From: Sipunculus nudus
Taxonomy: Eukaryota > Annelida > Sipuncula > Golfingiida > Sipunculidae
Assembly (NCBI GenBank): GCA_026874595.1
Contig: CM049314.1
Coordinates: 50,203,812 to 50,267,811 of the forward strand
Reading direction: 5' to 3'
DNA: 64,000 nt
The notes below the pieces were generated by a model. The model saw nothing but the letters and a program-made list of their open reading frames with translations. It was not told the DNA's origin and searched no databases. Shown in pieces: positions 25,807 through 37,748 of the stretch. The stretch's first letter is position 1. Every line of letters starts with the position of its first letter. The position numbers and the translations under genes were made by a program.

Positions 25807-26322
25807 AACACGATCTTGTATTACGCGAAAACCGAGCTGATTTCGGCGAAAACGACGTTTGTAACAGGTTCTAAATGGCTGAATGAAGCTTCTCAAACGC
25901 TTCTTTCGCAATTTAAATCGGCCGTTTTTGCAGAAAACACGATCTTGTATTACGCGAAAACCGAGCTGATTTCGGCGAAAACGACGTTTGTAACAGGTTC
26001 TAAATGGCTGAATGAAGCTTCTAAAACGCTTCTTTCGCAATTTAAATCGGCCATTTTTGCAGAAAACACGATCTTGTATTACGCGAAAACCGAGCTGATT
26101 TCGGCGAAAACGACTTTTGTAACAGGTTCTAAATCTGCTAATGAAGATCCTAAAGGGCTTCTTTCGCATCAGACAACGGCCGTTTTTGCAGAAAACACGA
26201 TCTTGTATTACGCGAAAACCGAGCTCATTTCGGCCAAAACGACGTTTGTAACAGGTTCTAAATGGCTGAATGAAGCTTCTAAAACGCTTCGTTCGCAATT
26301 TAAATCGGCCATTTTTGCAGAA
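25807..26322 (+). repeat. Partial marker block (last four monomers, no insertions)
   Basis: Contains the tctcaaacg, gccatt, diverged and cttcgttcg monomers in the same order, but is preceded by another tctcaaacg monomer instead of the two insertion monomers. It lies 2969 bp (23 monomers plus 2 bp) before the equivalent part of copy 4. It looks like an exchange product with a breakpoint inside the block. Confidence 0.9.
26065..26193 (+). repeat. Diverged satellite monomer, copy 4
   Basis: Same diverged core at 26134-26178, in the partial marker block. This is the only copy not linked to the two 1-bp insertions. Confidence 0.9.
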
Positions 26323-27354
26323 AACACGATCTTGTATTACGCGAAAACCGAGCTGATTTCGGCGAAAACGACGTTTGTTACAGGTTCTAAATGACTGAAT
26401 GAAGCTTCTAAAACGCTTCTTTCGCAATTTAAATCGGCCGTTTTTGCAGAAAACACGATCTTGTATTACGCGAAAACCGAGCTGATTTCGGCGAAAACGA
26501 CGTTTGTAACAGGTTCTAAATGACTGAATGAAGCTTCTAAAACGCTTCTTTCGCAATTTAAATCGGCCGTTTTTGCAGAAAACACGATCTTGTATTACGC
26601 GAAAACCGAGCTGATTTCGGCGAAAACGACGTTTGTAACAGGTTCTAAATGGCTGAATGAAGCTTCTAAAACGCTTCTTTCGCAATTTAAATCGGCCGTT
26701 TTTGCAGAAAACACGATCTTGTATTACGCGAAAACCGAGCTGATTTCGTCGAAAACGACGTTTGTAACAGGTTCTAAATGACTGAATGAAGCTTCTAAAA
26801 CGCTTCTTTCGCAATTTAAATCGGCCATTTTTGCAGAAAACACGATCTTGTATTACGCGAAAACCGAGCTGATTTCGGCGAAAACTACGTTTGTAACAGG
26901 TTCTAAATGGCTGAATGAAGCTTCTAAAACGCTTCTTTCGCAATTTAAATCGGCCATTTTTGCAGAAAACACGATCTTGTATTACGCGAAAACCGAGCTG
27001 ATTTCGGCGAAAACGACGTTTGTAACAGGTTCTAAATGGCTGAATGAAGCTTCTCAAACGCTTCTTTCGCAATTTAAATCGGCCGTTTTTGCAGAAAACA
27101 CGATCTTGTATTACGCGAAAACCGAGCTGATTTCGGCGAAAACGACGTTTGTAACAGGTTCTAAATGGCTGAATGAAGCTTCTAAAACGCTTCTTTCGCA
27201 ATTTAAATCGGCCGTTTTTGCAGAAAACACGATCTTGTATTACGCGAAAACCGAGCTGATTTCGGCGAAAACGACGTTTGTAACAGGTTCTAAATGGCTG
27301 AATGAAGCTTCTAAAACGCTTCTTTCGCAATTTAAATCGGCCGTTTTTGCAGAA

Positions 27355-28386
27355 AACACGATCTTGTATTACGCGAAAACCGAGCTGATTTCGGCGAAAA
27401 CGACGTTTGTAACAGGTTCTAAATGGCTGAATGAAGCTTCTAAAACGCTTCTCTCGCAATTTAAATCGTCCGTTTTTGCAGAAAACACGATCTTGTATTA
27501 CGCGAAAACCGAGCTGATTTCGGCGAAAACGACGTTTGTAACAGGTTCTAAATGGCTGAATGAAGCTTCTAAAACGCTTCTTTCGCAATTTAAATCGGCC
27601 GTTTTTGCAGAAAACACGATCTTGTATTACGCGAAAACCGAGCTGATTTCGGCGAAAACGACGTTTGTAACAGGTTCTAAATGGCTGAATGAAGCTTTTA
27701 AAACCCTTCTTTCGCAATTTAAATCGGCCATTTTTGCAGAAAACACGATCTTGTATTACGCGAAAACCGAGCTGATTTCGGCGAAAACGACGTTTGTAAC
27801 AGGTTCTAAATGGCTGAATGAAGCTTCTAAAACACTTCTTTCGCAATTTAAATCGGCCATTTTTGCAGAAAACACGATCTTGTATTACGCGAAAACCGAG
27901 CTGATTACGGCGAAAACGACGTTTGTAACAGGTTCTAAATGGCTGAATGAAGCTTCTAAAACCCTTCTTTCGCAATTTAAATCGGCCATTTTTGCAGAAA
28001 ACACGATCTTGTATTACGCGAAAACCGAGCTGATTTCGGCGAAAACGACGTTTGTAACAGGTTCTAAATGGCTGAATGAAGCTTCTAAAACGCTTCTTTC
28101 GCAATTTAAATCGGCCGTTTTTGCAGAAAACACGATCTTGTATTACGCGAAAACCGAGCTGATTTCGGCGAAAACGACGTTTGTAACAGGTTCTAAATGG
28201 CTGAATGAAGCTTCTAAAACGCTTCTTTCGCAATTTAAATCGGCCATTTTTGCAGAAAACACGATCTTGTATTACGCGAAAACCGAGCTGATTTCGGCGA
28301 AAACGACGTTTGTAACAGGTTCTAAATGGCTGAATGAAGCTTCTAAAACGCTTCTCTCGCAATTTAAATCGTCCGTTTTTGCAGAA
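27355..28386 (+). repeat. Eight-monomer variant block, copy 3
   Basis: Same order, 12257 bp downstream of copy 2 and again before a marker block. Confidence 0.9.
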
Positions 28387-28515
28387 AACACGATCTTGTA
28401 TTACGCGAAAACCGAGCTGATTTCGGCGAAAACGACGTTTGTAACAGGTTCTAAATGGCTGAATGAAGCTTCTAAAACGCTTCTTTCGCAATTTAAATCG
28501 GCCGTTTTTGCAGAA

Positions 28516-29291
28516 AACACGATCTTGTATTACGCGAAAACCGAGCTGATTTCGGCGAAAACGAGCGTTTGTAACAGGTTCTAAATGGCTGAATGAAGCT
28601 TCTAAAACCCTTCTTTCGCAATTTAAATCGGCCGTTTTTGCAGAAAAACACGATCTTGTATTACGCGAAAACCGAGCTGATTTCGGCGAAAACGACGTTT
28701 GTAACAGGTTCTAAATGACTGAATGAAGCTTCTAAAACGCTTCTTTCGCAATTTAAATCGGCCATTTTTGCAGAAAACACGATCTTGTATTACGCGAAAA
28801 CCGAGCTGATTTCGGCGAAAACGACGTTTGTAACAGGTTCTAAATGGCTGAATGAAGCTTCTCAAACGCTTCTTTCGCAATTTAAATCGGCCGTTTTTGC
28901 AGAAAACACGATCTTGTATTACGCGAAAACCGAGCTGATTTCGGCGAAAACGACGTTTGTAACAGGTTCTAAATGGCTGAATGAAGCTTCTAAAACGCTT
29001 CTTTCGCAATTTAAATCGGCCATTTTTGCAGAAAACACGATCTTGTATTACGCGAAAACCGAGCTGATTTCGGCGAAAACGACTTTTGTAACAGGTTCTA
29101 AATCTGCTAATGAAGATCCTAAAGGGCTTCTTTCGCATCAGACAACGGCCGTTTTTGCAGAAAACACGATCTTGTATTACGCGAAAACCGAGCTCATTTC
29201 GGCCAAAACGACGTTTGTAACAGGTTCTAAATGGCTGAATGAAGCTTCTAAAACGCTTCGTTCGCAATTTAAATCGGCCATTTTTGCAGAA
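28516..29291 (+). repeat. Marker block, copy 4
   Basis: Same order and both insertions (g at 28565, aaaaa at about 28644-28648). It lies 12257 bp after copy 3, i.e. 95 monomers plus 2 bp. Confidence 0.95.
29034..29162 (+). repeat. Diverged satellite monomer, copy 5
   Basis: Same diverged core at 29103-29147, in marker-block copy 4. Confidence 0.9.
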
Positions 29292-32200
29292 AACACGATC
29301 TTGTATTACGCGAAAACCGAGCTGATTTCGGCGAAAACGACGTTTGTAACAGGTTCTAAATGGCTGAATGAAGCTTCTAAAACGCTTCTTTCGCAATTTA
29401 AATCGGCCGTTTTTGCAGAAAACACGATCTTGTATTACGCGAAAACCGAGCTGATTTCGGCTAAAACGACGTTTGTAACAGGTTCTAAATGGCTGAATGA
29501 AGCTTCTAAAACGCTTCTTTCGCAATTTAAATCGGCCGTTTTTGCAGAAAACACGATCTTGTATTACGCGAAAACCGAGCTGATTTCGGCGAAAACAACG
29601 TTTGTAACAGGTTCTAAATGGCTGAATGAAGCTTCTAAAACGCTTCTTTCGCAATTTAAATCGGCCGTTTTTGCAGAAAACACGATCTTGTATTACGCGA
29701 AAACCGAGCTGATTTCGGCGAAAACGACGTTTGTAACAGGTTCTAAATGGCTGAATGAAGCTTCTAAAACGCTTCTTTCGCAATTTAAATCGGCCCTTTT
29801 TGCAGAAAACACGATCTTGTATTACGCGAAAACCGAGCTGATTTCGGCTAAAACGACGTTTGTAACAGGTTCTAAATGGCTGAATGAAGCTTCTAAAACG
29901 CTTCTTTCGCAATTTAAATCGGCCGTTTTTGCAGAAAACACGATCTTGTATTACGCGAAAACCGAGCTGATTTCGGCGAAAACGACGTTTGTAACAGGTT
30001 CTAAATGGCTGAATGAAGCTTCTAAAACGCTTCTTTCGCAATTTAAATCGGCCGTTTTTGCAGAAAACACGATCTTGTATTACGCGAAAACCGAGCTGAT
30101 TTCGGCGAAAACGACGTTTGTTACAGGTTCTAAATGACTGAATGAAGCTTCTAAAACGCTTCTTTCGCAATTTAAATCGGCCGTTTTTGCAGAAAACACG
30201 ATCTTGTATTACGCGAAAACCGAGCTGATTTCGGCGAAAACGACGTTTGTAACAGGTTCTAAATGGCTGAATGAAGCTTCTAAAACGCTTCTTTCGCAAT
30301 TTAAATCGGCCGTTTTTGCAGAAAACACGATCTTGTATTACGCGAAAACCGAGCTGATTTCGGCGAAAACGACGTTTGTAACAGGTTCTAAATGGCTGAA
30401 TGAAGCTTCTAAAACGCTTCTTTCGCAATTTAAATCGGCCGTTTTTGCAGAAAACACGATCTTGTATTACGCGAAAACCGAGCTGATTTCGGCGAAAACG
30501 ACGTTTGTAACAGGTTCTAAATGGCTGAATGAAGCTTCTAAAACGCTTCTTTCGCAATTTAAATCGGCCGTTTTTGCAGAAAACACGATCTTGTATTACG
30601 CGAAAACCGAGCTGATTTCGGCGAAAACGACGTTTGTAACAGGTTCTAAATGGCTGAATGAAGCTTCTAAAACGCTTCTTTCGCAATTTAAATCGGCCGT
30701 TTTTGCAGAAAACACGATCTTGTATTACGCGAAAACCGAGCTGATTTCGGCGAAAACGACGTTTGTAACAGGTTCTAAATGGCTGAATGAAGCTTCTAAA
30801 ACGCTTCTTTCGCAATTTAAATCGGCCGTTTTTGCAGAAAACACGATCTTGTATTACGCGAAAACCGAGCTGATTTCGGCGAAAACGACGTTTGTAACAG
30901 GTTCTAAATGGCTGAATGAAGCTTCTAAAACGCTTCTTTCGCAATTTAAATCGGCCGTTTTTGCAGAAAACACGATCTTGTATTACGCGAAAACCGAGCT
31001 GATTTCGGCGAAAACGACGTTTGTTACAGGTTCTAAATGACTGAATGAAGCTTCTAAAACGCTTCTTTCGCAATTTAAATCGGCCGTTTTTGCAGAAAAC
31101 ACGATCTTGTATTACGCGAAAACCGAGCTGATTTCGGCGAAAACGACGTTTGTAACAGGTTCTAAATGACTGAATGAAGCTTCTAAAACGCTTCTTTCGC
31201 AATTTAAATCGGCCATTTTTGCAGAAAACACGATCTTGTATTACGCGAAAACCGAGCTGATTTCGGCGAAAACGACGTTTGTAACAGGTTCTAAATGGCT
31301 GAATGAAGCTTCTAAAACGCTTCTCTCGCAATTTAAATCGGCCGTTTTTGCAGAAAACACGATCTTGTATTACGCAAAAACCGAGCTGATTTCGGCGAAA
31401 ACGACGTTTGTAACAGGTTCTAAATGACTGAATGAAGCTTCTAAAACGCTTCTTTCGCAATTTAAATCGGCCGTTTTTGCAGAAAACACGATCTTGTATT
31501 ACGCGAAAACCGAGCTGATTTCGGCGAAAACGACGTTTGTAACAGGTTCTAAATGGCTGAATGAAGCTTCTAAAACGCTTCTTTCGCAATTTAAATCGGC
31601 CGTTTTTGCAGAAAACACGATCTTGTATTACGCGAAAACCGAGCTGATTTCGGCGAAAACGACGTTTGTAACAGGTTCTAAATGGCTGAATGAAGCTTCT
31701 AAAACGCTTCTTTCGCAATTTAAATCGGCCGTTTTTGCAGAAAACACGATCTTGTATTACGCGAAAACCGAGCTGATTTCGGCGAAAACGACGTTTGTAA
31801 CAGGTTCTAAATGGCTGAATGAAGCTTCTAAAACGCTTCTCTCGCAATTTAAATCGTCCGTTTTTGCAGAAAACACGATCTTGTATTACGCGAAAACCGA
31901 GCTGATTTCGGCGAAAACGACGTTTGTAACAGGTTCTAAATGGCTGAATGAAGCTTCTAAAACGCTTCTTTCGCAATTTAAATCGGCCGTTTTTGCAGAA
32001 AACACGATCTTGTATTACGCGAAAACCGAGCTGATTTCGGCGAAAACGACGTTTGTAACAGGTTCTAAATGGCTGAATGAAGCTTCTAAAACCCTTCTTT
32101 CGCAATTTAAATCGGCCATTTTTGCAGAAAACACGATCTTGTATTACGCGAAAACCGAGCTGATTTCGGCTAAAACGACGTTTGTAACAGGTTCTAAATG

Positions 32201-33879
32201 GCTGAATGAAGCTTCTAAAACGCTTCTTTCGCAATTTAAATCGGCCGTTTTTGCAGAAAACACGATCTTGTATTACGCGAAAACCGAGCTGATTTCGGCG
32301 AAAACGACGTTTGTTACAGGTTCTAAATGACTGAATGAAGCTTCTAAAACGCTTCTTTCGCAATTTAAATCGGCCGTTTTTGCAGAAAACACGATCTTGT
32401 ATTACGCGAAAACCGAGCTGATTTCGGCGAAAACGACGTTTGTAACAGGTTCTAAATGACTGAATGAAGCTTCTAAAACGCTTCTTTCGCAATTTAAATC
32501 GGCCGTTTTTGCAGAAAACACGATCTTGTATTACGCGAAAACCGAGCTGATTTCGGCGAAAACGACGTTTGTAACAGGTTCTAAATGGCTGAATGAAGCT
32601 TCTAAAACGCTTCTTTCGCAATTTAAATCGGCCGTTTTTGCAGAAAACACGATCTTGTATTACGCGAAAACCGAGCTGATTTCGTCGAAAACGACGTTTG
32701 TAACAGGTTCTAAATGACTGAATGAAGCTTCTAAAACGCTTCTTTCGCAATTTAAATCGGCCATTTTTGCAGAAAACACGATCTTGTATTACGCGAAAAC
32801 CGAGCTGATTTCGGCGAAAACTACGTTTGTAACAGGTTCTAAATGGCTGAATGAAGCTTCTAAAACGCTTCTTTCGCAATTTAAATCGGCCATTTTTGCA
32901 GAAAACACGATCTTGTATTACGCGAAAACCGAGCTGATTTCGGCGAAAACGACGTTTGTAACAGGTTCTAAATGGCTGAATGAAGCTTCTCAAACGCTTC
33001 TTTCGCAATTTAAATCGGCCGTTTTTGCAGAAAACACGATCTTGTATTACGCGAAAACCGAGCTGATTTCGGCGAAAACGACGTTTGTAACAGGTTCGAA
33101 ATGGCTGAATGAAGCTTCTAAAACACTTCTTTCGCAATTTAAATCGGCCATTTTTGCAGAAAACACGATCTTGTATTACGCGAAAACCGAGCTGATTTCG
33201 GCGAAAACGACGTTTGTAACAGGTTCTAAATGGCTGAATGAAGCTTCTAAAACGCTTCTTTCGCAATTTAAATCGGCCGTTTTTGCAGAAAACACGATCT
33301 TGTATTACGCGAAAACCGAGCTGATTTCGGCGAAAACGGACGTTTGTAACAGGTTCTAAATGGCTGAATGAAGCTTCTAAAACGCTTCTTTCGCAATTTA
33401 AATCGGCCGTTTTTGCAGAAAACACGATCTTGTATTACGCGAAAACCGAGCTGATTTCGGCGAAAACGACGTTTGTAACAGGTTCTAAATGGCTGAATGA
33501 AGCTTCTAAAACCCTTCTTTCGCAATTTAAATCGGCCATTTTTGCAGAAAACACGATCTTGTATTACGCGAAAACCGAGCTGATTTCGGCTAAAACGACG
33601 TTTGTAACAGGTTCTAAATGGCTGAATGAAGCTTCTAAAACGCTTCTTTCGCAATTTAAATCGGCCGTTTTTGCAGAAAACACGATCTTGTATTACGCGA
33701 AAACCGAGCTGATTTCGGCGAAAACGACGTTTGTAACAGGTTCTAAATGGCTGAATGAAGCTTCTAAAACGCTTCTTTCGCAATTTAAATCGGCCGTTTT
33801 TGCAGAAAACACGATCTTGTATTACGCGAAAACCGAGCTGATTTCGGCGAAAACGACGTTTGTTACAGGTTCTAAATGA

Positions 33880-35814
33880 CTGAATGAAGCTTCTAAAACG
33901 CTTCTTTCGCAATTTAAATCGGCCGTTTTTGCAGAAAACACGATCTTGTATTACGCGAAAACCGAGCTGATTTCGGCGAAAACGACGTTTGTAACAGGTT
34001 CTAAATGGCTGAATGAAGCTTCTAAAACGCTTCTTTCGCAATTTAAATCGGCCGTTTTTGCAGAAAACACGATCTTGTATTACGCGAAAACCGAGCTGAT
34101 TTCGGCTAAAACGACGTTTGTAACAGGTTCTAAATGGCTGAATGAAGCTTCTAAAACGCTTCTTTCGCAATTTAAATCGGCCGTTTTTGCAGAAAACACG
34201 ATCTTGTATTACGCGAAAACCGAGCTGATTTCGGCGAAAACGACGTTTGTTACAGGTTCTAAATGACTGAATGAAGCTTCTAAAACGCTTCTTTCGCAAT
34301 TTAAATCGGCCGTTTTTGCAGAAAACACGATCTTGTATTACGCGAAAACCGAGCTGATTTCGGCGAAAACGACGTTTGTAACAGGTTCTAAATGGCTGAA
34401 TGAAGCTTTTAAAACCCTTCTTTCGCAATTTAAATCGGCCATTTTTGCAGAAAACACGATCTTGTATTACGCGAAAACCGAGCTGATTTCGGCGAAAACG
34501 ACGTTTGTAACAGGTTCTAAATGGCTGAATGAAGCTTCTAAAACGCTTCTTTCGCAATTTAAATCGGCCATTTTTGCAGAAAACACGATCTTGTATTACG
34601 CGAAAACCGAGCTGATTTCGGCTAAAACGACGTTTGTAACAGGTTCTAAATGGCTGAATGAAGCTTCTAAAACGCTTCTTTCGCAATTTAAATCGGCCGT
34701 TTTTGCAGAAAACACGATCTTGTATTACGCGAAAACCGAGCTGATTTCGGCGAAAACGACGTTTGTAACAGGTTCTAAATGGCTGAATGAAGCTTCTAAA
34801 ACGCTTCTTTCGCAATTTAAATCGGCCGTTTTTGCAGAAAACACGATCTTGTATTACGCGAAAACCGAGCTGATTTCGGCGAAAACGACGTTTGTTACAG
34901 GTTCTAAATGACTGAATGAAGCTTCTAAAACGCTTCTTTCGCAATTTAAATCGGCCGTTTTTGCAGAAAACACGATCTTGTATTACGCGAAAACCGAGCT
35001 GATTTCGGCGAAAACGACGTTTGTAACAGGTTCTAAATGGCTGAATGAAGCTTCTAAAACGCTTCTTTCGCAATTTAAATCGGCCGTTTTTGCAGAAAAC
35101 ACGATCTTGTATTACGCGAAAACCGAGCTGATTTCGGCGAAAACGACGTTTGTAACAGGTTCTAAATGGCTGAATGAAGCTTCTAAAACGCTTCTTTCGC
35201 AATTTAAATCGGCCGTTTTTGCAGAAAACACGATCTTGTATTACGCGAAAACCGAGCTGATTTCGGCGAAAACGACGTTTGTAACAGGTTCTAAATGGCT
35301 GAATGAAGCTTCTAAAACGCTTCTTTCGCAATTTAAATCGGCCGTTTTTGCAGAAAACACGATCTTGTATTACGCGAAAACCGAGCTGATTTCGGCGAAA
35401 ACGACGTTTGTAACAGGTTCTAAATGGCTGAATGAAGCTTCTAAAACGCTTCTTTCGCAATTTAAATCGGCCGTTTTTGCAGAAAACACGATCTTGTATT
35501 ACGCGAAAACCGAGCTGATTTCGGCGAAAACGACGTTTGTAACAGGTTCTAAATGGCTGAATGAAGCTTCTAAAACGCTTCTTTCGCAATTTAAATCGGC
35601 CGTTTTTGCAGAAAACACGATCTTGTATTACGCGAAAACCGAGCTGATTTCGGCGAAAACGACGTTTGTAACAGGTTCTAAATGGCTGAATGAAGCTTCT
35701 AAAACGCTTCTTTCGCAATTTAAATCGGCCGTTTTTGCAGAAAACACGATCTTGTATTACGCGAAAACCGAGCTGATTTCGGCGAAAACGACGTTTGTTA
35801 CAGGTTCTAAATGA
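33880..35814 (+). repeat. 15-monomer HOR, copy 1 (1935 bp)
   Basis: Begins after a gtt/tga monomer and contains gct, gtt/tga (about 34266), gcttttaaaaccc, gccatt, gct, gtt/tga (about 34911), then a run of plain units ending in gtt/tga (about 35814). It is directly followed by a second copy. Confidence 0.9.
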
Positions 35815-37748
35815 CTGAATGAAGCTTCTAAAACGCTTCTTTCGCAATTTAAATCGGCCGTTTTTGCAGAAAACACGATCTTGTATTACGCGAAAACCGA
35901 GCTGATTTCGGCGAAAACGACGTTTGTAACAGGTTCTAAATGGCTGAATGAAGCTTCTAAAACGCTTCTTTCGCAATTTAAATCGGCCGTTTTTGCAGAA
36001 AACACGATCTTGTATTACGCGAAAACCGAGCTGATTTCGGCTAAAACGACGTTTGTAACAGGTTCTAAATGGCTGAATGAAGCTTCTAAAACGCTTCTTT
36101 CGCAATTTAAATCGGCCGTTTTTGCAGAAAACACGATCTTGTATTACGCGAAAACCGAGCTGATTTCGGCGAAAACGACGTTTGTTACAGGTTCTAAATG
36201 ACTGAATGAAGCTTCTAAAACGCTTCTTTCGCAATTTAAATCGGCCGTTTTTGCAGAAAACACGATCTTGTATTACGCGAAAACCGAGCTGATTTCGGCG
36301 AAAACGACGTTTGTAACAGGTTCTAAATGGCTGAATGAAGCTTTTAAAACCCTTCTTTCGCAATTTAAATCGGCCATTTTTGCAGAAAACACGATCTTGT
36401 ATTACGCGAAAACCGAGCTGATTTCGGCGAAAACGACGTTTGTAACAGGTTCTAAATGGCTGAATGAAGCTTCTAAAACGCTTCTTTCGCAATTTAAATC
36501 GGCCATTTTTGCAGAAAACACGATCTTGTATTACGCGAAAACCGAGCTGATTTCGGCTAAAACGACGTTTGTAACAGGTTCTAAATGGCTGAATGAAGCT
36601 TCTAAAACGCTTCTTTCGCAATTTAAATCGGCCGTTTTTGCAGAAAACACGATCTTGTATTACGCGAAAACCGAGCTGATTTCGGCGAAAACGACGTTTG
36701 TAACAGGTTCTAAATGGCTGAATGAAGCTTCTAAAACGCTTCTTTCGCAATTTAAATCGGCCGTTTTTGCAGAAAACACGATCTTGTATTACGCGAAAAC
36801 CGAGCTGATTTCGGCGAAAACGACGTTTGTTACAGGTTCTAATGACTGAATGAAGCTTCTAAAACGCTTCTTTCGCAATTTAAATCGGCCGTTTTTGCAG
36901 AAAACACGATCTTGTATTACGCGAAAACCGAGCTGATTTCGGCGAAAACGACGTTTGTAACAGGTTCTAAATGGCTGAATGAAGCTTCTAAAACGCTTCT
37001 TTCGCAATTTAAATCGGCCGTTTTTGCAGAAAACACGATCTTGTATTACGCGAAAACCGAGCTGATTTCGGCGAAAACGACGTTTGTAACAGGTTCTAAA
37101 TGGCTGAATGAAGCTTCTAAAACGCTTCTTTCGCAATTTAAATCGGCCGTTTTTGCAGAAAACACGATCTTGTATTACGCGAAAACCGAGCTGATTTCGG
37201 CGAAAACGACGTTTGTAACAGGTTCTAAATGGCTGAATGAAGCTTCTAAAACGCTTCTTTCGCAATTTAAATCGGCCGTTTTTGCAGAAAACACGATCTT
37301 GTATTACGCGAAAACCGAGCTGATTTCGGCGAAAACGACGTTTGTAACAGGTTCTAAATGGCTGAATGAAGCTTCTAAAACGCTTCTTTCGCAATTTAAA
37401 TCGGCCGTTTTTGCAGAAAACACGATCTTGTATTACGCGAAAACCGAGCTGATTTCGGCGAAAACGACGTTTGTAACAGGTTCTAAATGGCTGAATGAAG
37501 CTTCTAAAACGCTTCTTTCGCAATTTAAATCGGCCGTTTTTGCAGAAAACACGATCTTGTATTACGCGAAAACCGAGCTGATTTCGGCGAAAACGACGTT
37601 TGTAACAGGTTCTAAATGGCTGAATGAAGCTTCTAAAACGCTTCTTTCGCAATTTAAATCGGCCGTTTTTGCAGAAAACACGATCTTGTATTACGCGAAA
37701 ACCGAGCTGATTTCGGCGAAAACGACGTTTGTTACAGGTTCTAAATGA
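35815..37748 (+). repeat. 15-monomer HOR, copy 2 (1934 bp)
   Basis: Tandem copy of the preceding unit with the same subtype order. It is 1 bp shorter because ttctaaatgac has become ttctaatgac near 36841. That homopolymer deletion is the only difference I noticed; it could be real or a base-calling error. Confidence 0.9.

Larger units (their letters stand above)
26311..33097 (+). repeat. Long HOR segment, copy 2 (about 6.8 kb)
   Basis: Near-identical partner of 14054-20840 (four differences seen by eye). The left limit is the gccatt/gccgtt difference at about 26310. The right limit is ggttcgaaa at about 33097, after which the monomer order differs. It contains eight-monomer block copy 3 and marker-block copy 4. 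Confidence 0.88.

Noticed and set aside
5141-28491. Giant open frames on the minus strand (3697 and 4041 codons, basic RFRRNQ repeats)
   Set aside because: A stop-free monomer whose length is a multiple of three automatically gives endless open frames. The consensus frame has no ATG, starts rest on TTG inside the repeat, there is no non-repeat N- or C-terminal part, and the same frame is stopped repeatedly at 57-64 kb.
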